Source: a virus
DNA: 23,012 bases
Virus record (IMG/VR): IMGVR_UViG_3300037264_007292
Location: 1 to 23,012 of that record
Strand: one strand, 5' to 3'
The stretch's first letter is position 1; every line of letters begins with the position of its first letter. This document shows positions 1-6,954 of this stretch, one piece after another. The notes below the pieces were generated by a model. The model was not told the DNA's origin. It worked only from the letters and a program-made list of their open reading frames with translations, and did no database searches. The position numbers were made by a program, and so were the translations under genes.

Positions 1-1
1 G

Positions 2-121
2 ATCAGCGCGATTGCTCTCGTGGCCCTCATCTACGACCAGCGCCGGGACGATGTGATGTGCCAGTCCGGCGAACACACACCGCTCACGGAACAGGGAGAA
101 TCGACCATGACCCGAAAATGA
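2..121 (+). CDS. C-terminal fragment of an unidentified protein (left edge)
   Basis: An open frame enters from the left edge and ends at TGA 119-121, giving 39 residues. The fragment begins with a short hydrophobic stretch (residues 1-10, ISAIALVALI) followed by a charged polar tail ending in MTRK, the look of a small membrane-associated protein tail. Two ATGs lie near its end (107 and 118); the second would give only a nine-residue peptide ending at 147. No family is recognised. The frame was chosen because it is the most protein-like of the three at this edge, but the fragment is too short for certainty. Confidence 0.3.
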   Translation: MSAIALVALIYDQRRDDVMCQSGEHTPLTEQGESTMTRK

Positions 122-219
122 GCGCCTACCTCTGCCTCGTCCGATAAAGAGCCGCCCCGTCCAACCCGGTCCTCAGCGCGTCCAGCTGGGGGCCGGGTCC
201 AACCCTCGCCCACCCTGCC

Positions 220-975
220 GTGAGTCTTCCCGCCCAGCCCAGCGCCCGACCAAACCCCAGCCCAGCGATACGGCCAGACGCGGGTAGGACCGCTGCCTCT
301 GGTGACTACCCCCTCGACTGGACTGCTGATACCGTGAGTCTCATGCCGCTGGACGCTGCCGCTCGTGCTGCCGCTGCTGCCGATGCCAGGCTGTCGGCGA
401 GTGCCGCCGCGAGACTGCTCAGGGACCCCGGCTGCGGTACCGCGGCTGAGCGTCATGCTGCGGCTGTGGTCCTTGGTGGGGCAGTCACGCCCCGGAAGAG
501 CGCCAGCAGCCGCCGCAATTGCCTCCGGGGTCTGGCGGTGATCCACGCGCACGATCCGACGAGCCGGATCATGAGGGCGATTGTCGCGGGTGAGGTACTG
601 GCTCCGGTGCAGGTGGAGGTCTGGACGACCCGGCATCGCCTCGGCCCAGCAGCGGCCAGTCGCCAGCGGATGCGCCGGACCCCCACTGGGCTGCGCTGGC
701 AGTACGACAGCCGTTATGCTGGCCTGACCGAGGCCCGACACGCCGCCGATGTCATCCTGTCTGCCGATCCGTCTTTGACAGCGGCTGTCTTCCTTGATCC
801 ACAGGGACGACGTTGTGGGTACACCGCATCCACTCCACTCGGCAACCGAGCCAAATCCACCGGCGTGATCCAGCCCCATCTTCCGGCCGAACAGGCCGTG
901 GCCGAGGCCACCGGTCGAACCGCCGGGGCCGCCGGGTGGCCCCCCCCTACTCCCCCCATCCGCAAAAAGGGATAG
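220..975 (+). CDS. Hypothetical Ala-rich protein, weakly supported
   Basis: A 251-codon frame opens with GTG at 220 and ends at TAG 973-975. Residues 1-38 are Pro-rich and probably not translated; GTG 334 or ATG 343 are better starts, although none has a clear Shine-Dalgarno sequence. From about residue 42 the protein has an Ala-rich helical segment. The more structured C-terminal part (about 165-230) contains a helix followed by an alternating hydrophobic strand (TAAVFLDPQGRRCGYTA). It ends in a Pro-rich KKG tail. I do not recognise a family. A competing 282-codon frame covers 31-879 on the minus strand; its product is Gly/Ser/Arg-rich and less protein-like, and every other gene here is on the + strand. 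The call is tentative. Confidence 0.35.
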   Translation: MSLPAQPSARPNPSPAIRPDAGRTAASGDYPLDWTADTVSLMPLDAAARAAAAADARLSASAAARLLRDPGCGTAAERHAAAVVLGGAVTPRKSASSRRNCLRGLAVIHAHDPTSRIMRAIVAGEVLAPVQVEVWTTRHRLGPAAASRQRMRRTPTGLRWQYDSRYAGLTEARHAADVILSADPSLTAAVFLDPQGRRCGYTASTPLGNRAKSTGVIQPHLPAEQAVAEATGRTAGAAGWPPPTPPIRKKG

Positions 976-996
976 GGTTTTAGGGGTGGGGGTGGG
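975..996 (+). other. Putative G-quadruplex motif
   Basis: Four G-runs (GGG, GGGG, GGGGG, GGG) separated by loops of 5, 1 and 1 bases satisfy the canonical four-tract rule. The motif begins at the stop codon of the left ORF and is preceded at about 944-959 by two long C-runs on the same strand, so a C-rich/G-rich hairpin is an alternative fold. A T-tract (TTTT, 998-1001) follows within two bases, so a termination role is possible. This is sequence-pattern evidence only. Confidence 0.4.
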
Positions 997-1136
997 TGTT
1001 TTCGAGCGGCGGCCGGCGCGGGAGGGACTGGTGGGGCCTGAGCGTGGTCGGGCGCGTGAGGGTGGGTGCGGTGGGGTGTGAGCGTGGGCCAGGCGGGTGT
1101 TGAGAGGCGGGTTGTTTTTCTGAGGGGGTGGGCGTG
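976..1136 (+). promoter_or_regulatory. G-rich non-coding leader before the packaging genes
   Basis: About 160 bases hold no credible gene. The + strand is extremely G-rich and C-poor, with repeated GGGTG and GCGGG runs. The stretch ends in a strong Shine-Dalgarno-like GAGGGGG at 1122-1128, placed eight bases before ATG 1137. It separates the uncertain left ORF from the terminase transcription unit, so a promoter or leader is expected here, but I cannot point to convincing -10/-35 boxes. The purine-rich composition continues through the next genes to about 2300. Confidence 0.35.
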
Positions 1137-1463
1137 ATGGGTGGACGGGCGCGAGCGGCGACGGGTCGGGGACGGGCGCGAGCGACGGGTCGGGTACGGG
1201 CGTGGATCGACGAGTTGGCGGACGAGACGGAGGAGGAGATTGTGGTGTGTGACGGGTTGGATGAGGCGTTAGTGGGGGTGACGTGTTACCAACCTGGGCG
1301 GCCGGTGTGCGCGGTGTATCGCTATGCGGGGTGTGTGCGGGTGCTGGTGGAGCAGGGGATGAGTGAGGAGGAGGCGGTGGAGTATGTGGAGTTCAACACG
1401 GTGGGGGCCTGGGTGGGCGATCGGACGCCGGTGTTCGTGAGGTATCCGGAGGACGAGTTATGA
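1137..1463 (+). CDS. Conserved small phage protein upstream of terminase
   Basis: A 108-residue protein whose C-terminal half (about residues 30-108) has the pattern of a widespread phage protein of unknown function: a DGLDEALVG motif, a PVCAVYRYAGCVRVLVEQGM stretch, then EEAVEYVEFNTVGAWVGDRTPVF. ATG 1137 is preferred over GTG 1128 and GTG 1134 because GAGGGGG at 1122-1128 sits at ideal spacing. Residues 3-20 are an Arg/Gly/Ala low-complexity extension encoded by an imperfect DNA repeat, so the true start could be further in. The stop overlaps the start of the small terminase (ATGA), which implies translational coupling. The family match is from memory of its sequence pattern; its function is unknown. 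Confidence 0.8.
   Translation: MGGRARAATGRGRARATGRVRAWIDELADETEEEIVVCDGLDEALVGVTCYQPGRPVCAVYRYAGCVRVLVEQGMSEEEAVEYVEFNTVGAWVGDRTPVFVRYPEDEL
1143..1193 (+). repeat. Imperfect 27-base tandem repeat inside the coding start
   Basis: Two near-identical copies (1143-1169, and 1170-1193 with three bases missing) of a GGACGGGCGCGAGC...GACGGGTCGG unit encode the Arg/Gly/Ala-rich N-terminal extension of the 108-residue protein. The three-base deletion keeps the frame. A further partial unit follows. Confidence 0.6.
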
Positions 1464-2131
1464 CGGAGCAGGACGAGACGGCGGTGGCGGTGGCGGGTGC
1501 GGTGGAGGGGCATGAGGAGGCGCCGTCGGCGGTGGGGGCGGACGGGTTAACGTGGCGGCAGCGGCGATTTGCGAAGGAATATGCGAAGGATTTTGACGGG
1601 TCGGCGGCGTGTCGGCGTGCGGGGTATCAGGGGATTCCTGGGACGCTGGGGACGAAGGCGTATGAGTTACTGCGGCATCCGGGGGTGAAGCGGGCGGTGA
1701 GTCGGGCGTGCGTGGCGATTGAGGCGACGGTCCAGGTGAAGGCGGAGCAGGTGGTGGGGGAGTTAGTGCGGCTGGCGATGGCGGACATTCGGGAGATTTT
1801 CGATGAGGAGGGGCGGTTAGTGCATCCGCGGGAGTGGACGGACCAGATGGCGTCTGCGGTGTCGAGTGTGGAGTTCATCACGCGGGAGGTGGGGCAAGGG
1901 GAAGTGGAGCACGTGGCGAAGGTGAAGTTATGGGACAAGCCGAAGGCGTTGGAGTTATTGGCGAACCATCTGCGGCTGTTGCGGTCGACGGTCGAGCATG
2001 TGAATGTGCAGGAGCGGGTGTTTGAGTCAGACGAGCAGTTGCAGATGCGGATTTTGGCGTTGGCGATGGACGTGGATGCGGGGACGCGGGCGAAGGTGCG
2101 GGCGTTACTCGAGGCGCGGGAGACGAATTGA
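1460..2131 (+). CDS. terS: Terminase small subunit
   Basis: This 223-residue protein recognises phage DNA and loads the large terminase for packaging. After a 30-residue acidic/Ala-rich leader it shows the Terminase_2-type helix-turn-helix region: TWRQRRFAKEYAKDFDGSAACRRAGY at about residues 31-56, then the TLGTKAYELLRHPGVKRAV segment. The central part carries LVRLAMADIREIFDEEG and the conserved LWDKPKALELLANHL segment near residue 160-170, both usual in this family. The start overlaps the upstream stop as ATGA and its own stop overlaps the TerL start as TGATG. Codons end overwhelmingly in G, unlike genes from about 2450 onward. Confidence 0.92.
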   Translation: MTEQDETAVAVAGAVEGHEEAPSAVGADGLTWRQRRFAKEYAKDFDGSAACRRAGYQGIPGTLGTKAYELLRHPGVKRAVSRACVAIEATVQVKAEQVVGELVRLAMADIREIFDEEGRLVHPREWTDQMASAVSSVEFITREVGQGEVEHVAKVKLWDKPKALELLANHLRLLRSTVEHVNVQERVFESDEQLQMRILALAMDVDAGTRAKVRALLEARETN

Positions 2132-2910
2132 TGCGGGGGAGTGAGGCGACGACGCCGGGGGAGGAGTTGCGGGAGGGGTTGGCGAAGCTGCAGTCGCGGC
2201 GGACGTCGAAATTTCGGCAGTATTTTCCGGAGACGGGGCCGTTGCGGCGGGCGTTGTATGTGAAGCACACGGCGTTCATGGCGGCCGGCGCGACGCATCG
2301 AGAGCGGGTGTTCCTGAAGGCGAACCGGGTGGGCGGGACCGAGACGGCGGCGTATGAGCTCACCTGTCATCTGACGGGGTTGTATCCGGCGTGGTGGAGC
2401 GGCCGACGGTTTGGCGGGCCGATCAAGGGGTGGGCGGCGGGGCAAACGATGCTCACGACCCGCGACATTGTGCAGGTCGCGTTGATGGGCCCGACCGAGG
2501 GCGTGGCCGGCGGGGACTGGTCGGGCATGATCCCGGCCGAATGCGTCGATCGGACGAGCCGGAAGAGCGGGGGCGTGTCGCTCTGTCTCGACCAGGCCCT
2601 GATTCGGCACATCAGCGGCGGGATGTCCTGCCTGGAATTCAAAAGTTACGACCAGGGCGAGGTCGCGTTCATGGGTACCGTCCAAGACGCCATCTGGCTC
2701 GATGAAGAGCCGCCGGAAGCGGTGTACACCGAATGCGTGATTCGGACGATGACGAGCAATGGGCTGATTCTGGCGACGTTTACGCCGTTACTGGGCCTGA
2801 CGCCGTTCCTGCAAAGTTACCTCACGAGTGCGTCGATGCCCGATGCGCAGGGGGCGTTGCAGCCGGCGATGCACGTGTTTTGGCCGGACCGCGGCGACCA
2901 CGCGATCTAG
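2131..2910 (+). CDS. terL: Terminase large subunit, ATPase part (split gene)
   Basis: This is the 259-residue N-terminal half of the packaging motor. It has the P-loop region at residues 60-72 (VFLKANRVGGTE), WAAGQT..TTRDIV near 101-114, the Walker B acidic pair in IWLDEE at 188-193, and the ATP-coupling motif TFTPLLG at 216-222. The P-loop lysine is Gly (G69 in RVGGT, where relatives have RVGKT), although Lys63 lies at the front of the loop, as in some terminases. The frame stops at TAG 2908-2910 just where the linker to the nuclease should begin; the nuclease continues in the next frame. ATG 2131 is chosen (TGATG overlap with terS). Codon choice shifts from G-ending to C-ending across about 2300-2470, inside this gene. 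Confidence 0.88.
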   Translation: MRGSEATTPGEELREGLAKLQSRRTSKFRQYFPETGPLRRALYVKHTAFMAAGATHRERVFLKANRVGGTETAAYELTCHLTGLYPAWWSGRRFGGPIKGWAAGQTMLTTRDIVQVALMGPTEGVAGGDWSGMIPAECVDRTSRKSGGVSLCLDQALIRHISGGMSCLEFKSYDQGEVAFMGTVQDAIWLDEEPPEAVYTECVIRTMTSNGLILATFTPLLGLTPFLQSYLTSASMPDAQGALQPAMHVFWPDRGDHAI

Positions 2911-2947
2911 CGGGGGCGGAAAGCATCTAAATGCGCATAGGAACGCG

Positions 2948-3685
2948 ATGAGCCGCTTCGTGATTGGGGCGACCTGGGACGACGCACCGCATCTCACGGC
3001 CGAGGCCAAAGCGGATCTCTGGGCGTCGATTCCCGCGTTCCAAAAAGATGCGCGGTCGAAAGGCATTCCGCAGCTCGGATCGGGCGCCATTTATCCCTTT
3101 CCCGAATCCGACATCCGCGTGGCGGACTTCGCGATCCCCACGCACTGGCCGCGCGCGTTCGGCTTGGACTGCGCCCTCGGCGGCACCACCGCGATCGTCT
3201 GGGGCGCGCTCGACCGCGACTCCAACACGCTGTATCTCTATTCCGTGTACACCCGGGCCGCCGCGGAAATCGCCATCCATGTCGACGCCTTGGCCGCCCG
3301 CGGCAAGTGGATTCACGGCGTCGGCGATGCCTCCGGCGTGATTGACGCCGACCGCACGAGCTTCCTGTCGAAATATCGGCAGTACGGCGTGAACGTCGAT
3401 TTGCCCGACAAGACGATCGAAACCGGCATCCAAGACGTGTATGACCGCCTCTCTGCGGGTAAACTAAAGGTGTTCACGAGCTGCGTCGCGTGGTTCGGGG
3501 AATATCGGTTGTACCGACGCGATAAACTAGGCCGGGTGGTGAAAGCACTCGACCACACGATGGATGCGACACGCTACTTGGTCCGATCGGGACTGAGTCG
3601 CGTGCGCCTCTGCCCCGCCGAGCCCGTCACCGAGACGGCCTTGGAGTACGGCGAGCACCACGCCGCGACGGCGTGGATGCGCTAA
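2948..3685 (+). CDS. terL: Terminase large subunit, nuclease part (split gene)
   Basis: This 245-residue protein is the RNase H-fold nuclease half of TerL, which cuts the concatemer during packaging. It opens with the conserved FVIGATWDDAPHLTAEAK region (residues 4-21) and DARSKGIPQLGSGAIYP (34-50). Candidate metal-binding acidic residues are D74 (FGLDCALGG), D127 (GVGDASG) and D206 (HTMDATRY), so the domain looks intact. It is in the +1 frame relative to the ATPase half. All frames but this one contain stops between 2908 and 2951. ATG 2948 has its own AGGAA at 2939-2943, so it may be translated independently. The same frame stays open upstream to about 2828, so a frameshifted fusion is also possible. 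Confidence 0.88.
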   Translation: MSRFVIGATWDDAPHLTAEAKADLWASIPAFQKDARSKGIPQLGSGAIYPFPESDIRVADFAIPTHWPRAFGLDCALGGTTAIVWGALDRDSNTLYLYSVYTRAAAEIAIHVDALAARGKWIHGVGDASGVIDADRTSFLSKYRQYGVNVDLPDKTIETGIQDVYDRLSAGKLKVFTSCVAWFGEYRLYRRDKLGRVVKALDHTMDATRYLVRSGLSRVRLCPAEPVTETALEYGEHHAATAWMR

Positions 3686-3701
3686 CGAGGAGACGAGAGA
3701 C

Positions 3702-4127
3702 ATGCCCCCCACGCCTGGTATCGTCGAAGACATGGCCGAAACGGACGACCGCCAAGTCGCCGTGACCGCCCCGAAAGACCCCGGCCGCGCCGGCCCCCCG
3801 ACGCCCGCGGGCCCGACGATCTCCGATGTCCGACGGATTGAACTCGAGCCCGCCGAAAACGGCGCGATCGTCGCCCGCGTGTTCCTCAAGACCAAAGACC
3901 TCGCGATGGGCATGGACGGCAAGACCTTCGCCTTCCCCAACGTCGATGCGCTCGAACCGTTCCTCAATGACCATTTCACCGCCGCCGCGCCCGACGTCGC
4001 GCCCGAGGCGGCAGAGGGCCTGGGCCCCGAGGGCCCGCCGCTGCCGCTCACGCCGATGGGTCCACCGGCGAGTCCGCCGATGAGTCCGCCGCCCGTGCCC
4101 GGTCGGCCCGGTCGTCTCATGTCGTAA
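3702..4127 (+). CDS. Hypothetical phage protein with Pro-rich tail
   Basis: This 141-residue protein starts at ATG 3702, seventeen bases after TerL-C, with a GAGGAG ribosome site just upstream. Residues 1-40 are polar and Pro/Ala-rich. A compact domain at about 42-95 (RRIELEPAENGAIVARVFLKTKD, then FPNVDALEPFLNDHF) looks like two strands and a helix. The last 45 residues are a Pro/Gly/Ala tail with PMGPP and PMSPP motifs. I do not recognise the family. Its position between terminase and portal is typical of small accessory head-region proteins. Confidence 0.7.
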   Translation: MPPTPGIVEDMAETDDRQVAVTAPKDPGRAGPPTPAGPTISDVRRIELEPAENGAIVARVFLKTKDLAMGMDGKTFAFPNVDALEPFLNDHFTAAAPDVAPEAAEGLGPEGPPLPLTPMGPPASPPMSPPPVPGRPGRLMS

Positions 4128-4144
4128 CCCGAACGAGGAGTCCC

Positions 4145-4237
4145 ATGAAACACACAGGCAAAGGCGCCACGACCGGTGCCAAAACGTCCACCAAGACGAT
4201 CAAGGCCATCGCGACCACCAAAGGCGCGTGCGCGTAA
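4145..4237 (+). CDS. Short Lys/Thr-rich basic peptide
   Basis: A 30-codon frame runs from ATG 4145 to TAA 4235-4237. An excellent GAGGAG ribosome site at 4135-4140 sits five bases upstream. The peptide is almost entirely Lys, Thr, Ala and Gly (KTSTKTIKAIATTKG) and strongly basic, which could suit nucleic-acid or virion packing, though this is only composition. It fills the gap between the 141-residue protein and the tRNA, and the tRNA begins seven bases after its stop. Confidence 0.55.
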   Translation: MKHTGKGATTGAKTSTKTIKAIATTKGACA

Positions 4238-4244
4238 CACCGGC

Positions 4245-4321
4245 CGCGGGGTAGTTCAGCCCGGTAGAACATCCGGCTCATACCCGGAAGGTCGTGGGTT
4301 CAAATCCCGCCCCCGCAACCA
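4245..4321 (+). tRNA. Initiator-type tRNA-Met (CAT anticodon)
   Basis: A 77-base cloverleaf can be drawn by eye. The acceptor stem is 5' CGCGGGG with 3' CCCCGCA, leaving a C1-A72 mismatch, which is the hallmark of bacterial initiator tRNA. The D stem is GTTC/GAAC with loop AGCCCGGTA. The anticodon stem is TCCGG/CCGGA with loop CTCATAC (anticodon 4279-4281). The variable loop AGGTC matches E. coli tRNA-fMet, the T loop is TTCAAAT, and an encoded CCA ends the gene. Two initiator traits deviate: only two of the usual three consecutive G-C anticodon-stem pairs are present (29-41 is C-G), and the 11-24 pair is T-A rather than purine-pyrimidine. Confidence 0.93.
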
Positions 4322-4322
4322 C

Positions 4323-4637
4323 ATGAGCCCGATGGCTGCGTCACCGAAAACTGTCGTCGTTCCCGTGTCGCCGGCCCTGGCTGCGGCGAACCAGATCAGC
4401 CGCGAGCATTGGCGGACGGCGGCGTTCCACACCCTCTGGTCGGTCGCCGACGCGGACACCCGGACCCGGATCGCGATGGGGGGCTCCGCCAAGTTCGTCC
4501 GCGAAGCCTCGACGTTCTACGCCCCGCACGCGTTCGAGTCCGACGATCTCCACTGGATCTTCGACCGCTTCAAACACGCGTGGGCGACGGACGTCCTCGA
4601 ACGCCTGCCCATCACCACCAAGACCTCGATCGCATGA
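4323..4637 (+). CDS. Hypothetical helical protein abutting the tRNA
   Basis: This 104-residue protein could start at ATG 4323, one base after the tRNA CCA end, or at ATG 4332. With the first start any ribosome site would lie inside the mature tRNA; no Shine-Dalgarno is visible for either. From residue 15 the sequence is helical (ALAAANQISREHWRTAAFHTLWSVADADTR, then DDLHWIFDRFKHAWATDVLERLP). It is not recognised. Its stop overlaps the portal start as ATGA, which argues that the frame is translated and coupled to portal synthesis. Confidence 0.7.
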   Translation: MSPMAASPKTVVVPVSPALAAANQISREHWRTAAFHTLWSVADADTRTRIAMGGSAKFVREASTFYAPHAFESDDLHWIFDRFKHAWATDVLERLPITTKTSIA

Positions 4638-6952
4638 GCGATATCACCGTCACGGTCGCACGCGAGACGGAAGAAGGCCGCACCACCGCCACCGCCGTGA
4701 CCCAGGTCGCGGACCTCCTGAGCCGGGCCGGGACGCAGTTCCGAAAAATTGCCGACGCGGAAGCGACCCTGCGCGTCAACCAACTCGATGACCTGCACTT
4801 CCGAGCCTCGGAACAGTGGGATGCCCAATCGATCACCGATCGCGACAGCGACGGGCGCCCGCGTCTGACGATCAATCGACTGGGCCAGTTCATTCGCCAA
4901 GTGACGAATGCCCAACGCGCCGCGAACCTCGCCATCGAAGTCCTGCCCGTCGACGATAAAGCGGATGGCGACACGGCCGAAGTCTTCCAAGGCATCATCC
5001 GCAATATCGAGAACCAGAGCGATGCGCAAGTCGCGTACTCGACCGCGGGCGACCACCAAGCCACGATCGGACGCGGCTACTGGCGCATCGTGGCCGAGTA
5101 CACCGACAATTTTAGTTTTACCCAAGAACTCCGCATCAAACGCGTCCGCAATCCGTTCATGGTCTACATGGACACCGCCGTGCAAGAACTCGACTATATG
5201 GACGCGACCATGGCGTTCGTGGTGGAAGATCTCGATCGCGACCTCTATCTCGCGAAATATCCCGACTCGAAACTCGCGAGCCTCACGAACTTCACGAGCC
5301 CCGGGGCCGACCTCGTCGATTGGGTCTCCCCAGGCAAAATCCGGATCGCCGAATACTGGTGGACCGAATGGACCGATGACGTCATTGTCTTGATCAGCCT
5401 GGACGGCCACGAAGAAGTGCTCACGCTCGACGCGTTCCAGACGATGCCGGCGTCGCTCCAAGGCAAAATCGTCGAGAAGACCCGTCGGACCGTCCGGACC
5501 AAGCAGATCAAAATGGCGATCATCAATGCCGTCGAAGTCCTGGAGGGGAATGAGGACTTGACGGATGGGCGGGTGTGGCCCGGCCAGTGGATTCCGATCA
5601 TCCCCGTCATCGGCGATGAAATCGACATTAACGGGAAAGTCGACTACCGCGGCATGGTCCGGGACGCCAAAGACCCGCAACGGCTCTACAACTTCCAGAA
5701 TAGTGCGCTGGCCGAAGTCCTCTCGCTCGCGCCACTCAGTCAGTGGGTCGGCTATGCGGGGCAATTCGAGGGCCACGAAAAGAAGTGGCTCCAGGCGAAT
5801 CGCCGTCGCTTCCCCTACCTCGAAGTCAATGCCTTCGATGTGGCCGGCAAACCCGTCGGGCTCCCCCAGCGCATTTCCGCCGAGCCCCCGATTGTCGCCA
5901 TCGTCCAGGCCATTCGCCAAGCCGATAACGACCTCAAAGCCACCACCGGCCTCTTCGATCCGTCGCTCGGGCAGCGCGGGCCGCAACAATCCGGGAAAGC
6001 CATCACCGCCCTCAAAGAACAAGGCGAACTGGCGAACTCCAACTTCCTGGACAATCTGGGACGGGCGATTCGCGCCACCGGCAAAATGTTGGTCGATCTG
6101 ATTCCGTCCTATTACGATGCCCCGCGCATCATTCGCATCCTCGGCAACGACGACACCAAGAAAACCGTGCTCGTCCACGCCGGCGCCACCGACCTGCCCA
6201 CGGAGATCCCGGGCGTCGAGGGCATCTACGACCTCTCCGTGGGCCGGTACGATGTGACCTTCGCCGTCGGCCCGTCCTACGCCACGAAACGGCAGGAAGC
6301 GTCGCGGTCCTTGAACGAATTCATCCAGGTCTATCCCGCCGCGTTTCCCGTCCTCGGCGATCTGATCGTCAAGAACATGGACTGGGCTGGCTCGAAAGCC
6401 GCCGCGGCCCGCTTACACAAAATGGTGCCGCCACAGTTCCTCGACGAAGCCGAAGGGGGCCCACCGCCGGTGCCGCCAGAAGTGCAACAGCAGATCGAGG
6501 CAATGCAAGCCCAGTTGACGGACGTGTCTGAGCAATTGTCCAACGCGACCCGCATCATTGAGAGCAAACAGGTCGAACAGCAATCCATCACCGCCATCAA
6601 ACGTGAAGAAATCGCCTCCAAGGAGCGGATCGCGGCCCTCGACGCCAAGATCGAGATGACCAAACTCCACGACAAAGCGGCCCAAGACCAACAAATGGTC
6701 GCCCTGAAGGCGGAAGTGGACCGCATCGACCTCCTGCTCACACAAGCGCATGACCTGGCGAAGATCCATCACGAGACGGCGCAGTCGAATTACCAGCAGG
6801 ACCGCGATCGGGCCGACGCACAAGCGCAGACGTCCCGCGACGCCCAGGCCCACACGTCGGCCGCCGCCGCGACCCCGGCATCGAAACCACCCCGTCGGCA
6901 ACGGATCGAACGGGATGCGAATGGGTTGATCACCGCTATTGTGGAGGAATAG
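4634..6952 (+). CDS. Portal protein, P22-type
   Basis: This 772-residue protein would form the dodecameric ring through which DNA enters and leaves the head. It shows the P22-portal pattern: an N-terminal helical region, RPRLTINRLGQFIRQVTNAQR near residues 75-95, the HQATIGRGYWRIVAEY segment, VRNPFMVYMDTAVQELDYMDA, and a central TTGLFDPSLGQRGPQQSGKAITALKEQGELANSNFLDNL segment. P22 gp1 is 725 residues, so the length fits. The last 170 residues are a long Gln/Glu/Lys-rich coiled coil ending in a polar tail. ATG 4634 is set by the ATGA overlap with the previous gene. The family assignment is strong. Confidence 0.9.
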   Translation: MSDITVTVARETEEGRTTATAVTQVADLLSRAGTQFRKIADAEATLRVNQLDDLHFRASEQWDAQSITDRDSDGRPRLTINRLGQFIRQVTNAQRAANLAIEVLPVDDKADGDTAEVFQGIIRNIENQSDAQVAYSTAGDHQATIGRGYWRIVAEYTDNFSFTQELRIKRVRNPFMVYMDTAVQELDYMDATMAFVVEDLDRDLYLAKYPDSKLASLTNFTSPGADLVDWVSPGKIRIAEYWWTEWTDDVIVLISLDGHEEVLTLDAFQTMPASLQGKIVEKTRRTVRTKQIKMAIINAVEVLEGNEDLTDGRVWPGQWIPIIPVIGDEIDINGKVDYRGMVRDAKDPQRLYNFQNSALAEVLSLAPLSQWVGYAGQFEGHEKKWLQANRRRFPYLEVNAFDVAGKPVGLPQRISAEPPIVAIVQAIRQADNDLKATTGLFDPSLGQRGPQQSGKAITALKEQGELANSNFLDNLGRAIRATGKMLVDLIPSYYDAPRIIRILGNDDTKKTVLVHAGATDLPTEIPGVEGIYDLSVGRYDVTFAVGPSYATKRQEASRSLNEFIQVYPAAFPVLGDLIVKNMDWAGSKAAAARLHKMVPPQFLDEAEGGPPPVPPEVQQQIEAMQAQLTDVSEQLSNATRIIESKQVEQQSITAIKREEIASKERIAALDAKIEMTKLHDKAAQDQQMVALKAEVDRIDLLLTQAHDLAKIHHETAQSNYQQDRDRADAQAQTSRDAQAHTSAAAATPASKPPRRQRIERDANGLITAIVEE

Positions 6953-6954
6953 TC

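Noticed and set aside
31-879. Long minus-strand open frame (282 codons) opposite the left hypothetical gene
   Set aside because: The product is Gly/Ser/Arg-rich with no recognisable pattern, its start has no properly spaced ribosome site, and every supported gene is on the + strand. Not excluded completely.
2908-2950. UAG recoding (alternative genetic code) in TerL
   Set aside because: Reading through TAG 2908 stays in the wrong frame and meets another stop within a few codons; TAG also ends other genes here (973, 9816, 19519).
4245-4321. tRNA gene as a phage attachment site
   Set aside because: No integrase, no second copy of the tRNA 3' end and no prophage boundary are visible; it sits inside the head gene cluster.
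4517-6178. 553-codon minus-strand frame over the portal gene
   Set aside because: It lies opposite a well-conserved portal coding region; GC-rich codon bias on the + strand leaves the complementary frame open.
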